Source: Novosphingobium sp. B 225 (lineage in GTDB: Bacteria; Pseudomonadota; Alphaproteobacteria; Sphingomonadales; Sphingomonadaceae). From it: a stretch of DNA of 57,940 nucleotides. The notes beneath the pieces are model-generated. The model saw nothing but the letters and a program-made list of their open reading frames with translations. It was not told where the DNA came from and did not search any database. Positions 1-7,812 of the stretch are shown one piece after another. The position numbers and the translations under genes were made by a program. Location of the stretch: the NCBI RefSeq assembly GCF_002198665.1, contig NZ_MWLM01000053.1, forward strand, positions 1-57,940. Direction: 5' to 3'. The first letter of the stretch is position 1. Each line of letters opens with the position of its first letter.

Positions 1-78
1 CACCCCCATGCAGGCCCCCAGCCGCAGCACGGCACCCACATTTCCGGCGATTTCGGGTTCAAACAAGGCGATCCGCAT
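1..78 (-). CDS. trmL: tRNA (cytidine(34)-2'-O)-methyltransferase, N-terminal fragment (cut by window edge)
   Basis: Reading the minus strand from the ATG at 78 gives 26 codons that run off the window edge, beginning MRIALFEPEIAGNVGAVLRL. This matches the start of the SPOUT-class TrmL/YibK family, in which a beta strand is followed by a (Y/F)EPEIPxNxGxxxR motif. The family methylates the 2'-O of the wobble nucleotide in certain tRNA-Leu species using S-adenosylmethionine. The knot-forming C-terminal SAM site lies outside the window. The start is 52 bp past the stop of the FAD oxidoreductase on the same strand. The identification rests only on this short N-terminus. Confidence 0.75.
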   Translation of the reverse strand, partial: MRIALFEPEIAGNVGAVLRLGACMGV

Positions 79-130
79 CGCGCGTGATTGGCGCGTGGCG
101 GCGGCGGATGCAAGGGGCAGGAACGCTCTT

Positions 131-1432
131 TCAGATCAGACTGGCGCCGCCGATCCCGTTCATTCCTTGCGCGCCCAGCGCGGTGATCAGGCCGGGCAAG
201 TCCAGCGCCTGCACCGGCACAGCCTGTGCCAGCGCCTGGGCAGCGGCAGTGCCCACCGCCTGGCCCATCGCCATGCATTGCGGCATGCCCCGCACCGATG
301 CAAAAGCCACCGGATCGGCGCAGACCAGCCGCCCGGCAAACAGCAGGTTTTCCAGCTTGCGCGGCACCAGCGCGCGGAACGGGATGGTATAGTAATCCCC
401 CGGCCCAACGATCGCATCGTGGATCATCGCGCCCTGCCCGCGCATCACATCGTCGATCGGATTGTCGCAGGCGACCACGCCATCGGCAAATTTGGTGGCA
501 CCGGCCAGATCATCGGCAGTGATCCGGTAGAGCGCCTCAAGCCGCCGGGTTTCGCGCACCCCCACTGTGGGGCCCAGATCGCTCATCCGCGCCTGTTCGA
601 ACCCGGGGACGGACTGACGCAGGAAATCAGCCAGCTGGTGGCAGCGGCGGCGGCCTTCCTGGGTGGCGCGGCTGACCTGCCCGGGGTCGGTCCCGTCCAC
701 CCCCCGGATATGGACCGAATTGCAGAACACACTGCCCGGATGCAGCCCGCGCATTAGATAGAGCTTGGCCAGATCGGGATGGAGCCGCCCCGCCGCAATC
801 CCCTCGGCCGCCTCGCGCCGGAAATAGGGATCGTCATGCGCAAACACCTGCGCCCAATCCGCCCCGGTCATCATGAATGACAGGGTCACTCCCATCATGT
901 TGCCCTGCGCATCGCCCAGCGTATAGGGCACCCCGGCCTTGGCAGCGATATCCCCATCGCCCGAACAATCGATCACCATGGCGGCGCGGATCGTGAAGGG
1001 GCCGCGCCGATCCGTGCATTCCACCGCTGCAATCCGCGCGCCGTCCATCACCGGGCTGGTTGCAATCGTGCCCAAATGCACATCCACTCCGGCATCTTCC
1101 AGCATCTGGAACATGGTGAAGACTGCTGTTTCGTGATCATAGATCACTTCGATCCCAAAGTTTTCCAGTACGCTGGGGCGCAGTTCCGCCGCAGGCGGCT
1201 CCATCGCGCTCAGCCGCGCGGTCAGCTCGCCAAAGATCCCGCCGATTGACCGCCCCACCGGCAGCCCTGCCCCCCACGGCATGCCGGGGCAAAAGGCCAT
1301 CACCCCGCCAATCTTGCTCCCCGCCTCAATCAGCCGCACCTGCAGCCCCGCCCGGCCCGACGCCAGCGCCGCCCCGAACCCGGCAGTGCCGCCGCCGATC
1401 ACCAGTACGTCAGCTGTCAGTTCGCGGTTCAT
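131..1432 (-). CDS. FAD-dependent oxidoreductase (FAD_oxidored family)
   Basis: A 433-residue flavoprotein. The N-terminus has an FAD-binding Rossmann fold with GGGTAG at residues 13-18 and E36 at the end of the second strand. A central VIDCSGDGDIAA segment, near residue 155, is typical of the FAD-dependent oxidoreductases that resemble fumarate reductase/thiazole synthase folds. A C-terminal LLFAGR...VRGMPQCMAMGQAVGTAAA segment closes the FAD site. No signal peptide is seen, so it is probably cytoplasmic. The substrate cannot be deduced; relatives are annotated only as FAD-dependent oxidoreductases. It lies upstream of trmL on the same strand with a 52-bp gap. Gene reality is strongly supported; specificity is unknown. 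Confidence 0.85.
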   Translation of the reverse strand: MNRELTADVLVIGGGTAGFGAALASGRAGLQVRLIEAGSKIGGVMAFCPGMPWGAGLPVGRSIGGIFGELTARLSAMEPPAAELRPSVLENFGIEVIYDHETAVFTMFQMLEDAGVDVHLGTIATSPVMDGARIAAVECTDRRGPFTIRAAMVIDCSGDGDIAAKAGVPYTLGDAQGNMMGVTLSFMMTGADWAQVFAHDDPYFRREAAEGIAAGRLHPDLAKLYLMRGLHPGSVFCNSVHIRGVDGTDPGQVSRATQEGRRRCHQLADFLRQSVPGFEQARMSDLGPTVGVRETRRLEALYRITADDLAGATKFADGVVACDNPIDDVMRGQGAMIHDAIVGPGDYYTIPFRALVPRKLENLLFAGRLVCADPVAFASVRGMPQCMAMGQAVGTAAAQALAQAVPVQALDLPGLITALGAQGMNGIGGASLI

Positions 1433-1577
1433 TTCTGGCCTGATTGGTGGAGGATTACAGGACTTGGCTAACGCGAAAGTCGTCCCCCGGATAGCCGCAG
1501 CGGCGCGGCATTAGCAGGATTGATTCGGAGGATTGGCTGACCGCTGTGCGGGGGTTGGTGGCGCTGAGAAGAACAGC

Positions 1578-1606
1578 TGGACCCCGAGTCAAGCCCGGGG
1601 TGACGG
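1578..1606. repeat. REP-like palindromic repeat
   Basis: A short imperfect inverted repeat of the type ACCCCGAGTCAAGCCCGGGG followed by TGACGG. Related copies lie at about 2364-2392, 2452-2475 and 20678-20699 in either orientation. It lies in the 260-bp gap between the divergent FAD oxidoreductase and MNT/HEPN genes. Such intergenic palindromes are widespread in sphingomonads and other alphaproteobacteria. Confidence 0.6.
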
Positions 1607-1693
1607 GGATAGGGGGTTAGCGCACCTGTCAACGGAACTCTGGCCCCACAAGACCGGATGGAACTTTAACCCAACCAATGGTATTCAATCCAC

Positions 1694-1990
1694 ATGCAAC
1701 GTCAGGAAGCCATCGATCGCATTCGCGCCCACGAGGGTGAACTGCGTGCGCTTGGCATCGCGGGTTGCGCGCTGTTCGGATCGGTCGCGCGGGATGCTGC
1801 GGGGCCGGAATCGGACGTTGATGTGGTGGTGCGGCTCGATCCGGCAAGGCGCGTAACCCTGTTCGATCTTGCCGAAGCCAGTCAGCGGCTTGAAACCTTG
1901 CTTGGCCACAAGGTCGATCTCGTGAGCGAAGGCGGCCTGCGACCGCGCTTTAGGGAACGGATCGCAACGGACCGCACGCATGTCTTCTGA
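1694..1990 (+). CDS. mntA: MNT-type nucleotidyltransferase (antitoxin of MNT/HEPN pair)
   Basis: A 98-residue minimal nucleotidyltransferase. The polymerase-beta signature is complete: LFGSVAR (G29, S30) followed by the metal-binding pair in SDVDVVV (D41, D43), and a candidate third acidic residue in KVDLVS near residue 75. In characterised MntA/HepT modules the nucleotidyltransferase adds AMP to its HEPN partner and so neutralises it. Here the HEPN gene follows with an 11-bp overlap, the usual tightly coupled arrangement. Start: the ATG at 1694 gives a full-length family member; a Shine-Dalgarno site is not obvious. The assignment as a TA antitoxin is from family and context. Confidence 0.85.
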   Translation: MQRQEAIDRIRAHEGELRALGIAGCALFGSVARDAAGPESDVDVVVRLDPARRVTLFDLAEASQRLETLLGHKVDLVSEGGLRPRFRERIATDRTHVF

Positions 1991-2327
1991 CGATCCGCGC
2001 GTGGGCGATTGGCTGCGCGACATCATCGACAATGCGATCGCTGCCGAAAACTATGTCGGTTCGATGAACGCAGAACAATTCAGCGCTGACCGCATGCGGA
2101 TCGATGCCGTTGAACGCTGCCTGATGCGCCTGACCGAAGCCGCGATCAGACTGGGCGAAGAACGCCTGGCGCAAATCGTACCGGACATACCCATGCACCA
2201 GATTCGCGGATTGGGTAACATGCTCCGCCACGCCTACGACGGGATTGATCCGGCGGTTGTGTGGGCGACAGTGGTGGAGGATTTGCCGAAGCTGCGAGCG
2301 GCCTGTGAAAAGGCAGTCAAGGGTTGA
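1980..2327 (+). CDS. hepT: HEPN-domain (DUF86) protein, probable RNase toxin
   Basis: A 115-residue all-helical DUF86/HEPN protein encoded directly after the MNT gene, starting inside it (ATG at 1980, MNT stop at 1988-1990). Family members are ribonucleases that depend on a conserved R-N-x3-H-x-Y motif. Here the motif region reads IRGLGNMLRHAYDGID: N80, H84 and Y86 are present, but the usual Arg is G79, with Arg at 76 and 83 instead. It could still be active, since an RGxGNxLRHxY form is a recognisable subgroup, or it could be a weakened toxin. Context makes the TA assignment firm; toxicity is inferred. Confidence 0.82.
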   Translation: MSSDDPRVGDWLRDIIDNAIAAENYVGSMNAEQFSADRMRIDAVERCLMRLTEAAIRLGEERLAQIVPDIPMHQIRGLGNMLRHAYDGIDPAVVWATVVEDLPKLRAACEKAVKG

Positions 2328-2809
2328 TCTGGACAGGGCAGAATACAACACTGCACCCGTTACTCACGTCGGCCCGGACTTGATCCGGGCCTGGGCTGCC
2401 TTTTTCCTGACGTTTACGGATCGCGGATTGCCTTGCGCAGAATAGCCAAGCACCGGGTCAAGCCCAGGGTGACGGGGTGGATTGGCGGTTTTGGCGCGCC
2501 GCCGCCGTATTCACGGCTCAATCCCCACTTCGTCACCCTGAACTTGTTTGTGCTCCGCACGTCTGTGACTCCAGGGTCCATCATGCCGGTAGCCCCGCCG
2601 CCCTTCGGCAAAGCGAGCCGCTCGGCCTGACGTGTCAACAACGCCTTGGGATGTGTCGGGAAATGGACCCTGAAACGCGTTCAGGGAGACGCGGCTTGGT
2701 GCAACTGTCACATCGGCCAAAAATTGAGCACTGTCTCCGGAAGCCTCGGAACCCCGGGAACCCCGCTAGACCAGAGTGACCAGAACAGGCCCACGCCTCC
2801 AATCGATTT
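2328..2809. repeat. Gene-free 480-bp stretch filled with degenerate palindromic repeats
   Basis: No credible ORF is found here. Several REP-like pieces can be read: GCCCGGACTTGATCCGGGC at about 2367-2385, an ACCGGGTCAAGCCCAGGGTG piece at about 2452, CGTCACCCTGAACTTG at about 2530 with a CCAGGGTCCAT partner at about 2572, and ATGGACCCTGAAACGCGTTC at about 2663 with CAGGG following. These are fragments of the same repeat families seen at 1578 and 20678. They lie between the convergent HEPN gene and the orphan gene at 2810, and probably mark an insertion-prone spot. Confidence 0.6.
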
Positions 2810-3298
2810 TCATCTTAATTGCTCGTCCAAGGATTCCAGTTCGCTGTTCAGACTCTTGATCCGGCTCACCAGTTCAACCGCGCGATGGCGATCAATCACC
2901 AAGTCCTCGAACGGAAGGTTCAGCGCGTCTTGCAGGTCGCGCCGTAACGACAACTTTCCATACGCCGCAGCCTGTAGTGACGAGCGCAGGCGGAGCGGAA
3001 AGTGTGCAGCCGGCAAGGCATCAAAGTCTAACGATTGGGCAGCATTTTGAACTGCCCATTCGCCATCGTTGAACTCGATCAAAGCCGCACTCAGAAGGTC
3101 ATGATCGGGTTTTTCTCCGTCCGCAATACACTTCAATACGCCTAGAATGCCATTGGGAGTGAAGTATAGCTTTTCCAAAGAATGCAGAACCGGCCTAATT
3201 CCGCGCTTGTCTACTCTGCCGGAATCAATCAGGTCCTTTACACCTTTGGTAACTCCGATGAACTCTCCAACGGTTGCCAAGGATGCAGCAAAAACCAC
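2810..3298 (-). CDS. Hypothetical protein, AT-richer orphan downstream of sdhA
   Basis: A 162-residue protein with a GTG start, 12 bp beyond the sdhA stop on the same strand and preceded by a GAGGG that could serve as a ribosome-binding site. I do not recognise the family. The N-terminus (MVFAASLATVGEFIGVTKGV) is mildly hydrophobic but lacks a clear signal peptide. The C-terminal 30 residues (from about 135) are a charged heptad-like helix, suggesting a short coiled coil. Base composition is visibly lower in GC than the neighbouring genes, consistent with recent acquisition. It occupies the place where sdhB usually follows sdhA. Confidence 0.6.
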   Translation of the reverse strand: MVFAASLATVGEFIGVTKGVKDLIDSGRVDKRGIRPVLHSLEKLYFTPNGILGVLKCIADGEKPDHDLLSAALIEFNDGEWAVQNAAQSLDFDALPAAHFPLRLRSSLQAAAYGKLSLRRDLQDALNLPFEDLVIDRHRAVELVSRIKSLNSELESLDEQLR

Positions 3299-3310
3299 CG
3301 GATAGGACCC

Positions 3311-5119
3311 TCAATAAACCCGCTTCTTCGGCTTGATGTACTCCACATCGTCGGTCAGCGTGAACTCATGCACCGGGCGGTAGTCGATCTTGACTTCACC
3401 GCCCTTGCCGCCCCAGCCTTCGAACCAGGCGGCGGTGTGCTTCATCCAGGTCTTGTCGTCGCGCTCGGGGAAGTCCTCATGCGCATGGGCGCCGCGGCTT
3501 TCCTTGCGGTTGTGGGCGCCGTGGAGGGTGACGCTGGCCTGTGAGATCAGGTTGTCGAGTTCCATCGTCTCGATCAGGTCGCTGTTCCAGATCAGCGAGC
3601 TGTCCGAAACGTGGATGTCTTGCATCCGCTGGTACGTGGCGGCGAGCTTGACCTTTCCTTCGGCCATCAGTTCGTCGGTGCGGAACACGGCTGCGTGGAG
3701 GCTCATCGTGCGCTGCATTTCGGTGCGGACTTCGGCGGTGGGCGATCCGCCCTTGGCATTGCGGAAATGGTCAAGCCGGGTCAGCGCGAGGTCGGCGCTG
3801 TCGGCCGGAAGCTCATTATGCGCGGTGCCGGGCTTGATCAGTTCCTTGAGCCGCAGGCCGGTGGCGCGGCCGAACACGACCAGGTCGGTCAGCGAGTTCG
3901 AGCCGAGGCGGTTGGCGCCGTGGACCGAAACGCAGGCCGCTTCGCCCACCGCGAACAGGCCGGAGACGACCGTTTCGGGATTGCCGTCCGCGCCGATCGT
4001 CACGACTTCGCCGTGATAATTGGTCGGGATGCCGCCCATGTTGTAATGCACGGTCGGCACCACTGGCAGCGGCTGGCGGGTCAGGTCCACCCCGGCAAAG
4101 ATCTTGCCGCTTTCGGTGATCCCCGGCAGGCGCTGGGCCAGCACCTTGGGATCGATGTGATCGAGGTGCAGGAAGATGTGGTCCTTGTGCGGGCCAACCC
4201 CGCGCCCTTCGCGGATTTCCAGCGCCATCGAGCGCGACACCACGTCGCGGCTGGCCAGATCCTTGGCGCTGGGGGCATAGCGTTCCATGAACCGCTCGCC
4301 CTCGGAATTGGTGAGGTACCCGCCCTCCCCGCGCGCGCCTTCGGTGATCAGCACGCCCGCGCCGTAGATGCCGGTGGGGTGGAACTGCACGAATTCCATG
4401 TCCTGCAGCGGCAGCCCCGCGCGCAGCACCATCCCGCCGCCGTCGCCGGTGCAGGTGTGGGCCGACGTGCAGGTGTAGTACGAACGGCCATAACCGCCCG
4501 TCGCCAGCACGACTGCGTGGCTTTTGAAGCGATGGATCGAGCCATCGTCCATGCACATGGCGATCACGCCGCGGCACTGGCCGTCTTCCATGATCAGGTC
4601 GATCGCGAAGTATTCGATGAAGAAGTCCGCGTCGTACTTCAGGCTCTGCTGGTAGAGCGTGTGGAGCAATGCGTGGCCGGTGCGGTCCGCCGCAGCGCAA
4701 GTGCGCTGGACCGGAGGCCCCTCGCCCATGTTCTGCATGTGCCCGCCGAACGGGCGCTGATAGATCGTGCCGTCATCGTTGCGCGAAAACGGCATCCCGG
4801 CATGTTCCAGCTCAAGGATCGCTTGCGGCGCTTCGCGCACCAGATATTCGATCGCGTCCTGATCGCCCAGCCAGTCCGACCCCTTGACGGTGTCGTACAT
4901 GTGCCAGGTCCAGTGATCGGGCGTGTTGTTCTTCAGGCTCGCCGCGATCCCGCCCTGCGCCGCCACGGTGTGGCTGCGGGTCGGGAACACCTTGGTGATG
5001 CAGGCGGTTTTGAGGCCAGCCTCGGCGCTGCCCATCGTGGCGCGCAGGCCCGAACCGCCCGCGCCGACGACCACGGTGTCATAAGTGTGGTCGATGATCT
5101 TGTAAGCAGGGGCAGTCAT
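3311..5119 (-). CDS. sdhA: Succinate dehydrogenase flavoprotein subunit
   Basis: The catalytic FAD subunit of respiratory complex II, oxidising succinate to fumarate at the inner membrane. The protein is 602 residues from ATG 5119, the usual length. It shows the dinucleotide-binding VVVGAGGSG near residue 20, the [10 protein letters not shown] loop bearing the His that covalently binds FAD, the active-site [21 protein letters not shown] region (abridged), HYNMGGIPT and [12 protein letters not shown] longer reading frame to 5188 runs into sdhD and is rejected: the chosen ATG sits one base after the sdhD stop. Order is sdhC-sdhD-sdhA; no sdhB follows in this window. Confidence 0.97.
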   Translation of the reverse strand: MTAPAYKIIDHTYDTVVVGAGGSGLRATMGSAEAGLKTACITKVFPTRSHTVAAQGGIAASLKNNTPDHWTWHMYDTVKGSDWLGDQDAIEYLVREAPQAILELEHAGMPFSRNDDGTIYQRPFGGHMQNMGEGPPVQRTCAAADRTGHALLHTLYQQSLKYDADFFIEYFAIDLIMEDGQCRGVIAMCMDDGSIHRFKSHAVVLATGGYGRSYYTCTSAHTCTGDGGGMVLRAGLPLQDMEFVQFHPTGIYGAGVLITEGARGEGGYLTNSEGERFMERYAPSAKDLASRDVVSRSMALEIREGRGVGPHKDHIFLHLDHIDPKVLAQRLPGITESGKIFAGVDLTRQPLPVVPTVHYNMGGIPTNYHGEVVTIGADGNPETVVSGLFAVGEAACVSVHGANRLGSNSLTDLVVFGRATGLRLKELIKPGTAHNELPADSADLALTRLDHFRNAKGGSPTAEVRTEMQRTMSLHAAVFRTDELMAEGKVKLAATYQRMQDIHVSDSSLIWNSDLIETMELDNLISQASVTLHGAHNRKESRGAHAHEDFPERDDKTWMKHTAAWFEGWGGKGGEVKIDYRPVHEFTLTDDVEYIKPKKRVY

Positions 5120-5120
5120 C

Positions 5121-5504
5121 TCAATTGGCTCCCAGCGCGATGCGCAGAATGCAGAACAGGCCGAACACCGATCCGGCCACGACAGCAAGGTTGAGCAGGA
5201 TCATGCCGCCGACCCTGTTGGCTTCATTGGAAAGATAGTCTTCGACCACCACCTGCAGCCCCAGCCGGGCGTGCCAGAAGCTGGAAATCACCAGCAGGGC
5301 CAGGCAGGTGGCCGGCACCGGGCGCGCGGCCCAATCGTGCACCGTGGCGAAATCGTATTGCTTCAGCCCGACCAGCGAGAACACCAGCCACAGCCCCAGC
5401 ACCAGGTTGCCGATCGCGGTATAGCGCTGCGACAGCCAGTGGTGTGCGCCCGAATGCGCCGAACCCAGCGCGCGGACGCGGCCGATGGAAGTTCCGTTAC
5501 CCAT
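5121..5504 (-). CDS. sdhD: Succinate dehydrogenase membrane anchor subunit
   Basis: A 127-residue integral membrane protein with three hydrophobic helices, located between sdhC and sdhA as expected for the second anchor of complex II. After a polar N-terminus come [17 protein letters not shown], common in alphaproteobacterial SdhD, then helices at roughly residues 30-50, 60-80 and 100-120. It helps bind haem b and ubiquinone. The upstream in-frame extension to 5561 overlaps sdhC and is rejected in favour of the ATG at 5504, 13 bp after the sdhC stop. Its stop is one base before the sdhA start, so translation is probably coupled. Confidence 0.93.
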   Translation of the reverse strand: MGNGTSIGRVRALGSAHSGAHHWLSQRYTAIGNLVLGLWLVFSLVGLKQYDFATVHDWAARPVPATCLALLVISSFWHARLGLQVVVEDYLSNEANRVGGMILLNLAVVAGSVFGLFCILRIALGAN

Positions 5505-5517
5505 CTTGTTGTTCCCT

Positions 5518-5907
5518 TCAGCGCAGCAGGATCGTCGCCCAGACGGCGATCGTAAGGGCAATCGCGGCGAGCGGCGCGATCACCGACCACACCGCATTGA
5601 CCCGCAGTTCATAACCCGCGCCAATGTCCAGCACGAAGTGGCGCAGCCCGCTCATCATGTGGGAGAAGAACGCCCAGGTCAGCCCGATCAGCACCACCTG
5701 GCCATACCATTCGCCCATGTGGCGGGTGAAGGTCAGATAGCTTGCATCCCCACCAGCCAGCGCTCCCAGCCACCACAGCAGCACACCCAGGCCCACCATG
5801 GCCAGCCCATCACCCGTGATGCGGTGCAGGATCGAAACGGCCATGGCCGGACCCCAGCGCCAGATCTGCAGGTGCGGTGAAAGCGGACGGTTCTTCGCTC
5901 CGGCCAT
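5518..5907 (-). CDS. sdhC: Succinate dehydrogenase cytochrome b556 subunit
   Basis: A 129-residue SdhC with RPLSPHLQIWRW at the N-terminus, SILHRITG (the quinone-site Ser and Arg region) and a haem-ligand region HMMSGLRHFVLDIG. Three transmembrane helices are evident. The ATG at 5907 is preceded by AAGGGGAA at a good distance and is preferred over the longer frame reaching 6066, whose extra residues come from an intergenic C/G-rich repeat. It is the first gene of sdhCDA; the promoter should lie in 5908-6057, which it shares with the divergent SDR gene. Confidence 0.95.
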   Translation of the reverse strand: MAGAKNRPLSPHLQIWRWGPAMAVSILHRITGDGLAMVGLGVLLWWLGALAGGDASYLTFTRHMGEWYGQVVLIGLTWAFFSHMMSGLRHFVLDIGAGYELRVNAVWSVIAPLAAIALTIAVWATILLR

Positions 5908-5956
5908 GCGGCACTTCCCCTTGGTCAACTTGCGCGGCCCATGCCGCCCTTGCCAA

Positions 5957-5985
5957 GACCCCTTACTCAAAAAAGGGGGGCTTGC
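5957..5985. repeat. Degenerate C/G-rich palindromic arm upstream of sdhC
   Basis: An ACCCCTTACTCAAAAAAGGG segment followed by GGGCTTGC forms a weak hairpin. It resembles the CCGCCCTTCTGAAAAGGAGG arm found inside ligA at about 9780. It lies in the sdhC/SDR intergenic region. It may simply be a local palindrome rather than a family member. Confidence 0.35.
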
Positions 5986-6057
5986 AAGCGGGCGACGCCC
6001 CAAATTTGGCTCCATGTGCGCTTGTCTAGCGGCCAGTGCTGGGCCTAGAGCCGTTGC

Positions 6058-6774
6058 ATGAGTCAAATCACTGCCCTCGTCACCGGATCATCGCGCGGAA
6101 TTGGCGCGGCGATTGCTGCGCAGCTGCGCGCGCGCGGTCTGTCCGTCATTGGTCATGCCAGCCGCGCGGTGGATGACGCGACGATTGGGGCGGATCTGAC
6201 TGATCCCACCGCCCCGGCCCGGATCTGGGAGCAAGCGCTGGAGCGCGGCGGCGGGCGGATCGATGTGTTGGTCAACAACGCCGGGCTGTTCGCAGCCAAT
6301 CCGCTGGCCCTGTCGGACATCGCCTGGCTGGACAACTGGGAAGACACGCTGCGGATCAACCTGACCGCGGCGGCAGAGCTTTCTCGTTATGCGGTCAAGC
6401 ACTGGCTGGATCGCGGCGCGGCCGGGCGGATCGTCCATGTGGCGAGCCGTGCTGGCTACCGGGGCGATTCGCCCGATCACTGGCACTATGCCGCAGCGAA
6501 AGGCGGCATGATTGCAATGCATAAGACGATCGCGCGGCAATATGCCAACAAGGGCATCATGAGCTATGCGATCTGCCCCGGATTCACCGATACGGCCATG
6601 GCCGGGGATTACCTCGCCAGCCGGGGCGGCCCGGCATTGCTGGCGGATATCCCGCTTGGCCGCGTCGCCAGTCCTGATGAAATCGCCACAATCGCCACCT
6701 TCTGCGCGCTCGACGCGCCTGAAAGCATGACCGGCGCGGTGCTGGATGCCAACGGGGCAAGTTATGTCCGCTAA
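6058..6774 (+). CDS. SDR-family NAD(P)-dependent oxidoreductase
   Basis: A 238-residue classical short-chain dehydrogenase/reductase. Motifs seen: cofactor-binding TGSSRGIG at residues 10-17, NNAG in the fourth strand, the catalytic Ser in HVASRAG and the YAAAK catalytic pair, with a C-terminal SMTGAVLDANGASYVR ending like FabG-type enzymes. It probably reduces a carbonyl or oxidises an alcohol; the substrate is not predictable and it is not the pathway FabG, which is at 38.5 kb. The start ATG has no clear Shine-Dalgarno, so expression may be leaderless or weak. A palindromic repeat separates it from prmA. Confidence 0.9.
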   Translation: MSQITALVTGSSRGIGAAIAAQLRARGLSVIGHASRAVDDATIGADLTDPTAPARIWEQALERGGGRIDVLVNNAGLFAANPLALSDIAWLDNWEDTLRINLTAAAELSRYAVKHWLDRGAAGRIVHVASRAGYRGDSPDHWHYAAAKGGMIAMHKTIARQYANKGIMSYAICPGFTDTAMAGDYLASRGGPALLADIPLGRVASPDEIATIATFCALDAPESMTGAVLDANGASYVR

Positions 6775-6788
6775 TACCCGCGCTGGAA

Positions 6789-6889
6789 CCCACCACCCCC
6801 AAACCCCCGCCTCTAAGGAAGAGGGGGCTTACCCGGCTAATCCCTGGCTCCTCCTCTTTAGAGGCGGGGGTCGGGGGGTGGTGGCGGCA
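6789..6889. repeat. Paired C/G-rich palindromic arms between SDR gene and prmA
   Basis: The left arm (about 6791-6830) begins CACCACCCCCAAACCCCCGC and ends GAGGGGGCTT. The right arm (about 6849-6884) is its inverted counterpart, ending CGGGGGGTGGTGG. About 18 bp separate them. Each arm is itself a hairpin and the two arms can pair with each other. The same arm family occurs in ligA (9703-9805, 10970-11067) and on both sides of the DUF559 gene (11596-11632, 12001-12039). Here it lies just upstream of the prmA start, so it may also act as a transcription terminator for the SDR gene. Confidence 0.8.
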
Positions 6890-6900
6890 AAGCTCAACCC

Positions 6901-7812
6901 ATGACCCAAAGCTGGAAAGTCACTCTCCACGCCCCGCGCCCGGTGATCGAAGCCGCGCTGCTGGCGCATGAGGATGCGTGGGACTGGGATCCGGACATGG
7001 TCCTGTCGGGCAGCGAAGTGGCCGAAGACCGGCCCGATGACTGGCGGCTGGAAGTGTGGCTGCCGCGCAAGCCGACCAAGGCTGACACGGCCGCGATTCT
7101 GGCGCTGTTCGCCGGCCCCGCGCCCAAGCTGGAAATTGAACAATTGCCCGAAGTTGACTGGCTGACCCAAAGCCAGCACGGGCTGGAACCGATCCGCGCG
7201 GGCCGGTTCCATGTTCACACGCCGGACCATCCGCCGCTTCACGCAGCGGGCGTGCGCGATTTCGAAATTCCGGCCAGTCAGGCCTTTGGCACCGGCCAGC
7301 ACGCCACCACCGCTGGCTGCCTGACCATGCTGGACCATATGAAAGCGCAAGGGCTGGTGGTGCGCAATTGCGCTGATATCGGCACTGGCACTGGCCTGCT
7401 CGCCTTTGCCGCGCTGGAACTGTGGCCGCGCGCGCTGGCGACGCTCAGCGATATCGATCAGGTCTGCGTCGATGTGGTCCACGACAACGCCCAGCGCAAC
7501 CACGTGCCGCTGGGCGCCGGGCCGGGGCAAGTGACCATGCTGGTGGCTGACGGGATGGACCACCCGCTGCTGCAGGCGCGCGGGCCCTATGATCTGGTGA
7601 TCGCCAATATCCTGGCCGGACCGCTGATCCACCTGGCCCCGCATTTCGGCAAAAGTCTGATTCCGGGCGGGCACCTGCTGCTGGCGGGCTTGCTCGAAAC
7701 GCAGGAAGCGCAGGTCCGCCGCGCCTGCCGCCGCGCCGGGCTGCGGCTCGCCGCGCGGCTGGTCAATGGTGACTGGTCGATCCTCTGGCTGAGAAAGCGC
7801 CTGACCAAATGA
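6901..7812 (+). CDS. prmA: Ribosomal protein L11 methyltransferase
   Basis: A 303-residue SAM-dependent protein methyltransferase that trimethylates ribosomal protein L11. The family signature IPASQAFGTGQHATT is present around residues 120-135, followed by SAM motif I ADIGTGTGLLAFAALE (about 158-173), an acidic residue in LSDIDQVC, and the post-motif NILAGPL. The N-terminal substrate-recognition region is present. The ATG at 6901 follows directly after the palindromic repeat, with no strong ribosome-binding site. The stop overlaps the start of the EamA transporter by 4 bp (ATGA), so the two are probably cotranscribed. Confidence 0.93.
   Translation: MTQSWKVTLHAPRPVIEAALLAHEDAWDWDPDMVLSGSEVAEDRPDDWRLEVWLPRKPTKADTAAILALFAGPAPKLEIEQLPEVDWLTQSQHGLEPIRAGRFHVHTPDHPPLHAAGVRDFEIPASQAFGTGQHATTAGCLTMLDHMKAQGLVVRNCADIGTGTGLLAFAALELWPRALATLSDIDQVCVDVVHDNAQRNHVPLGAGPGQVTMLVADGMDHPLLQARGPYDLVIANILAGPLIHLAPHFGKSLIPGGHLLLAGLLETQEAQVRRACRRAGLRLAARLVNGDWSILWLRKRLTK

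Noticed and set aside
8..757. Plus-strand ORF at the left edge
   Set aside because: It lies antisense to trmL and the FAD oxidoreductase and has no family resemblance.
3611..5194. 527-codon plus-strand ORF opposite sdhA
   Set aside because: It is a GC-rich antisense shadow of an unmistakable SdhA; its His/Ala/Arg-rich product matches no family.
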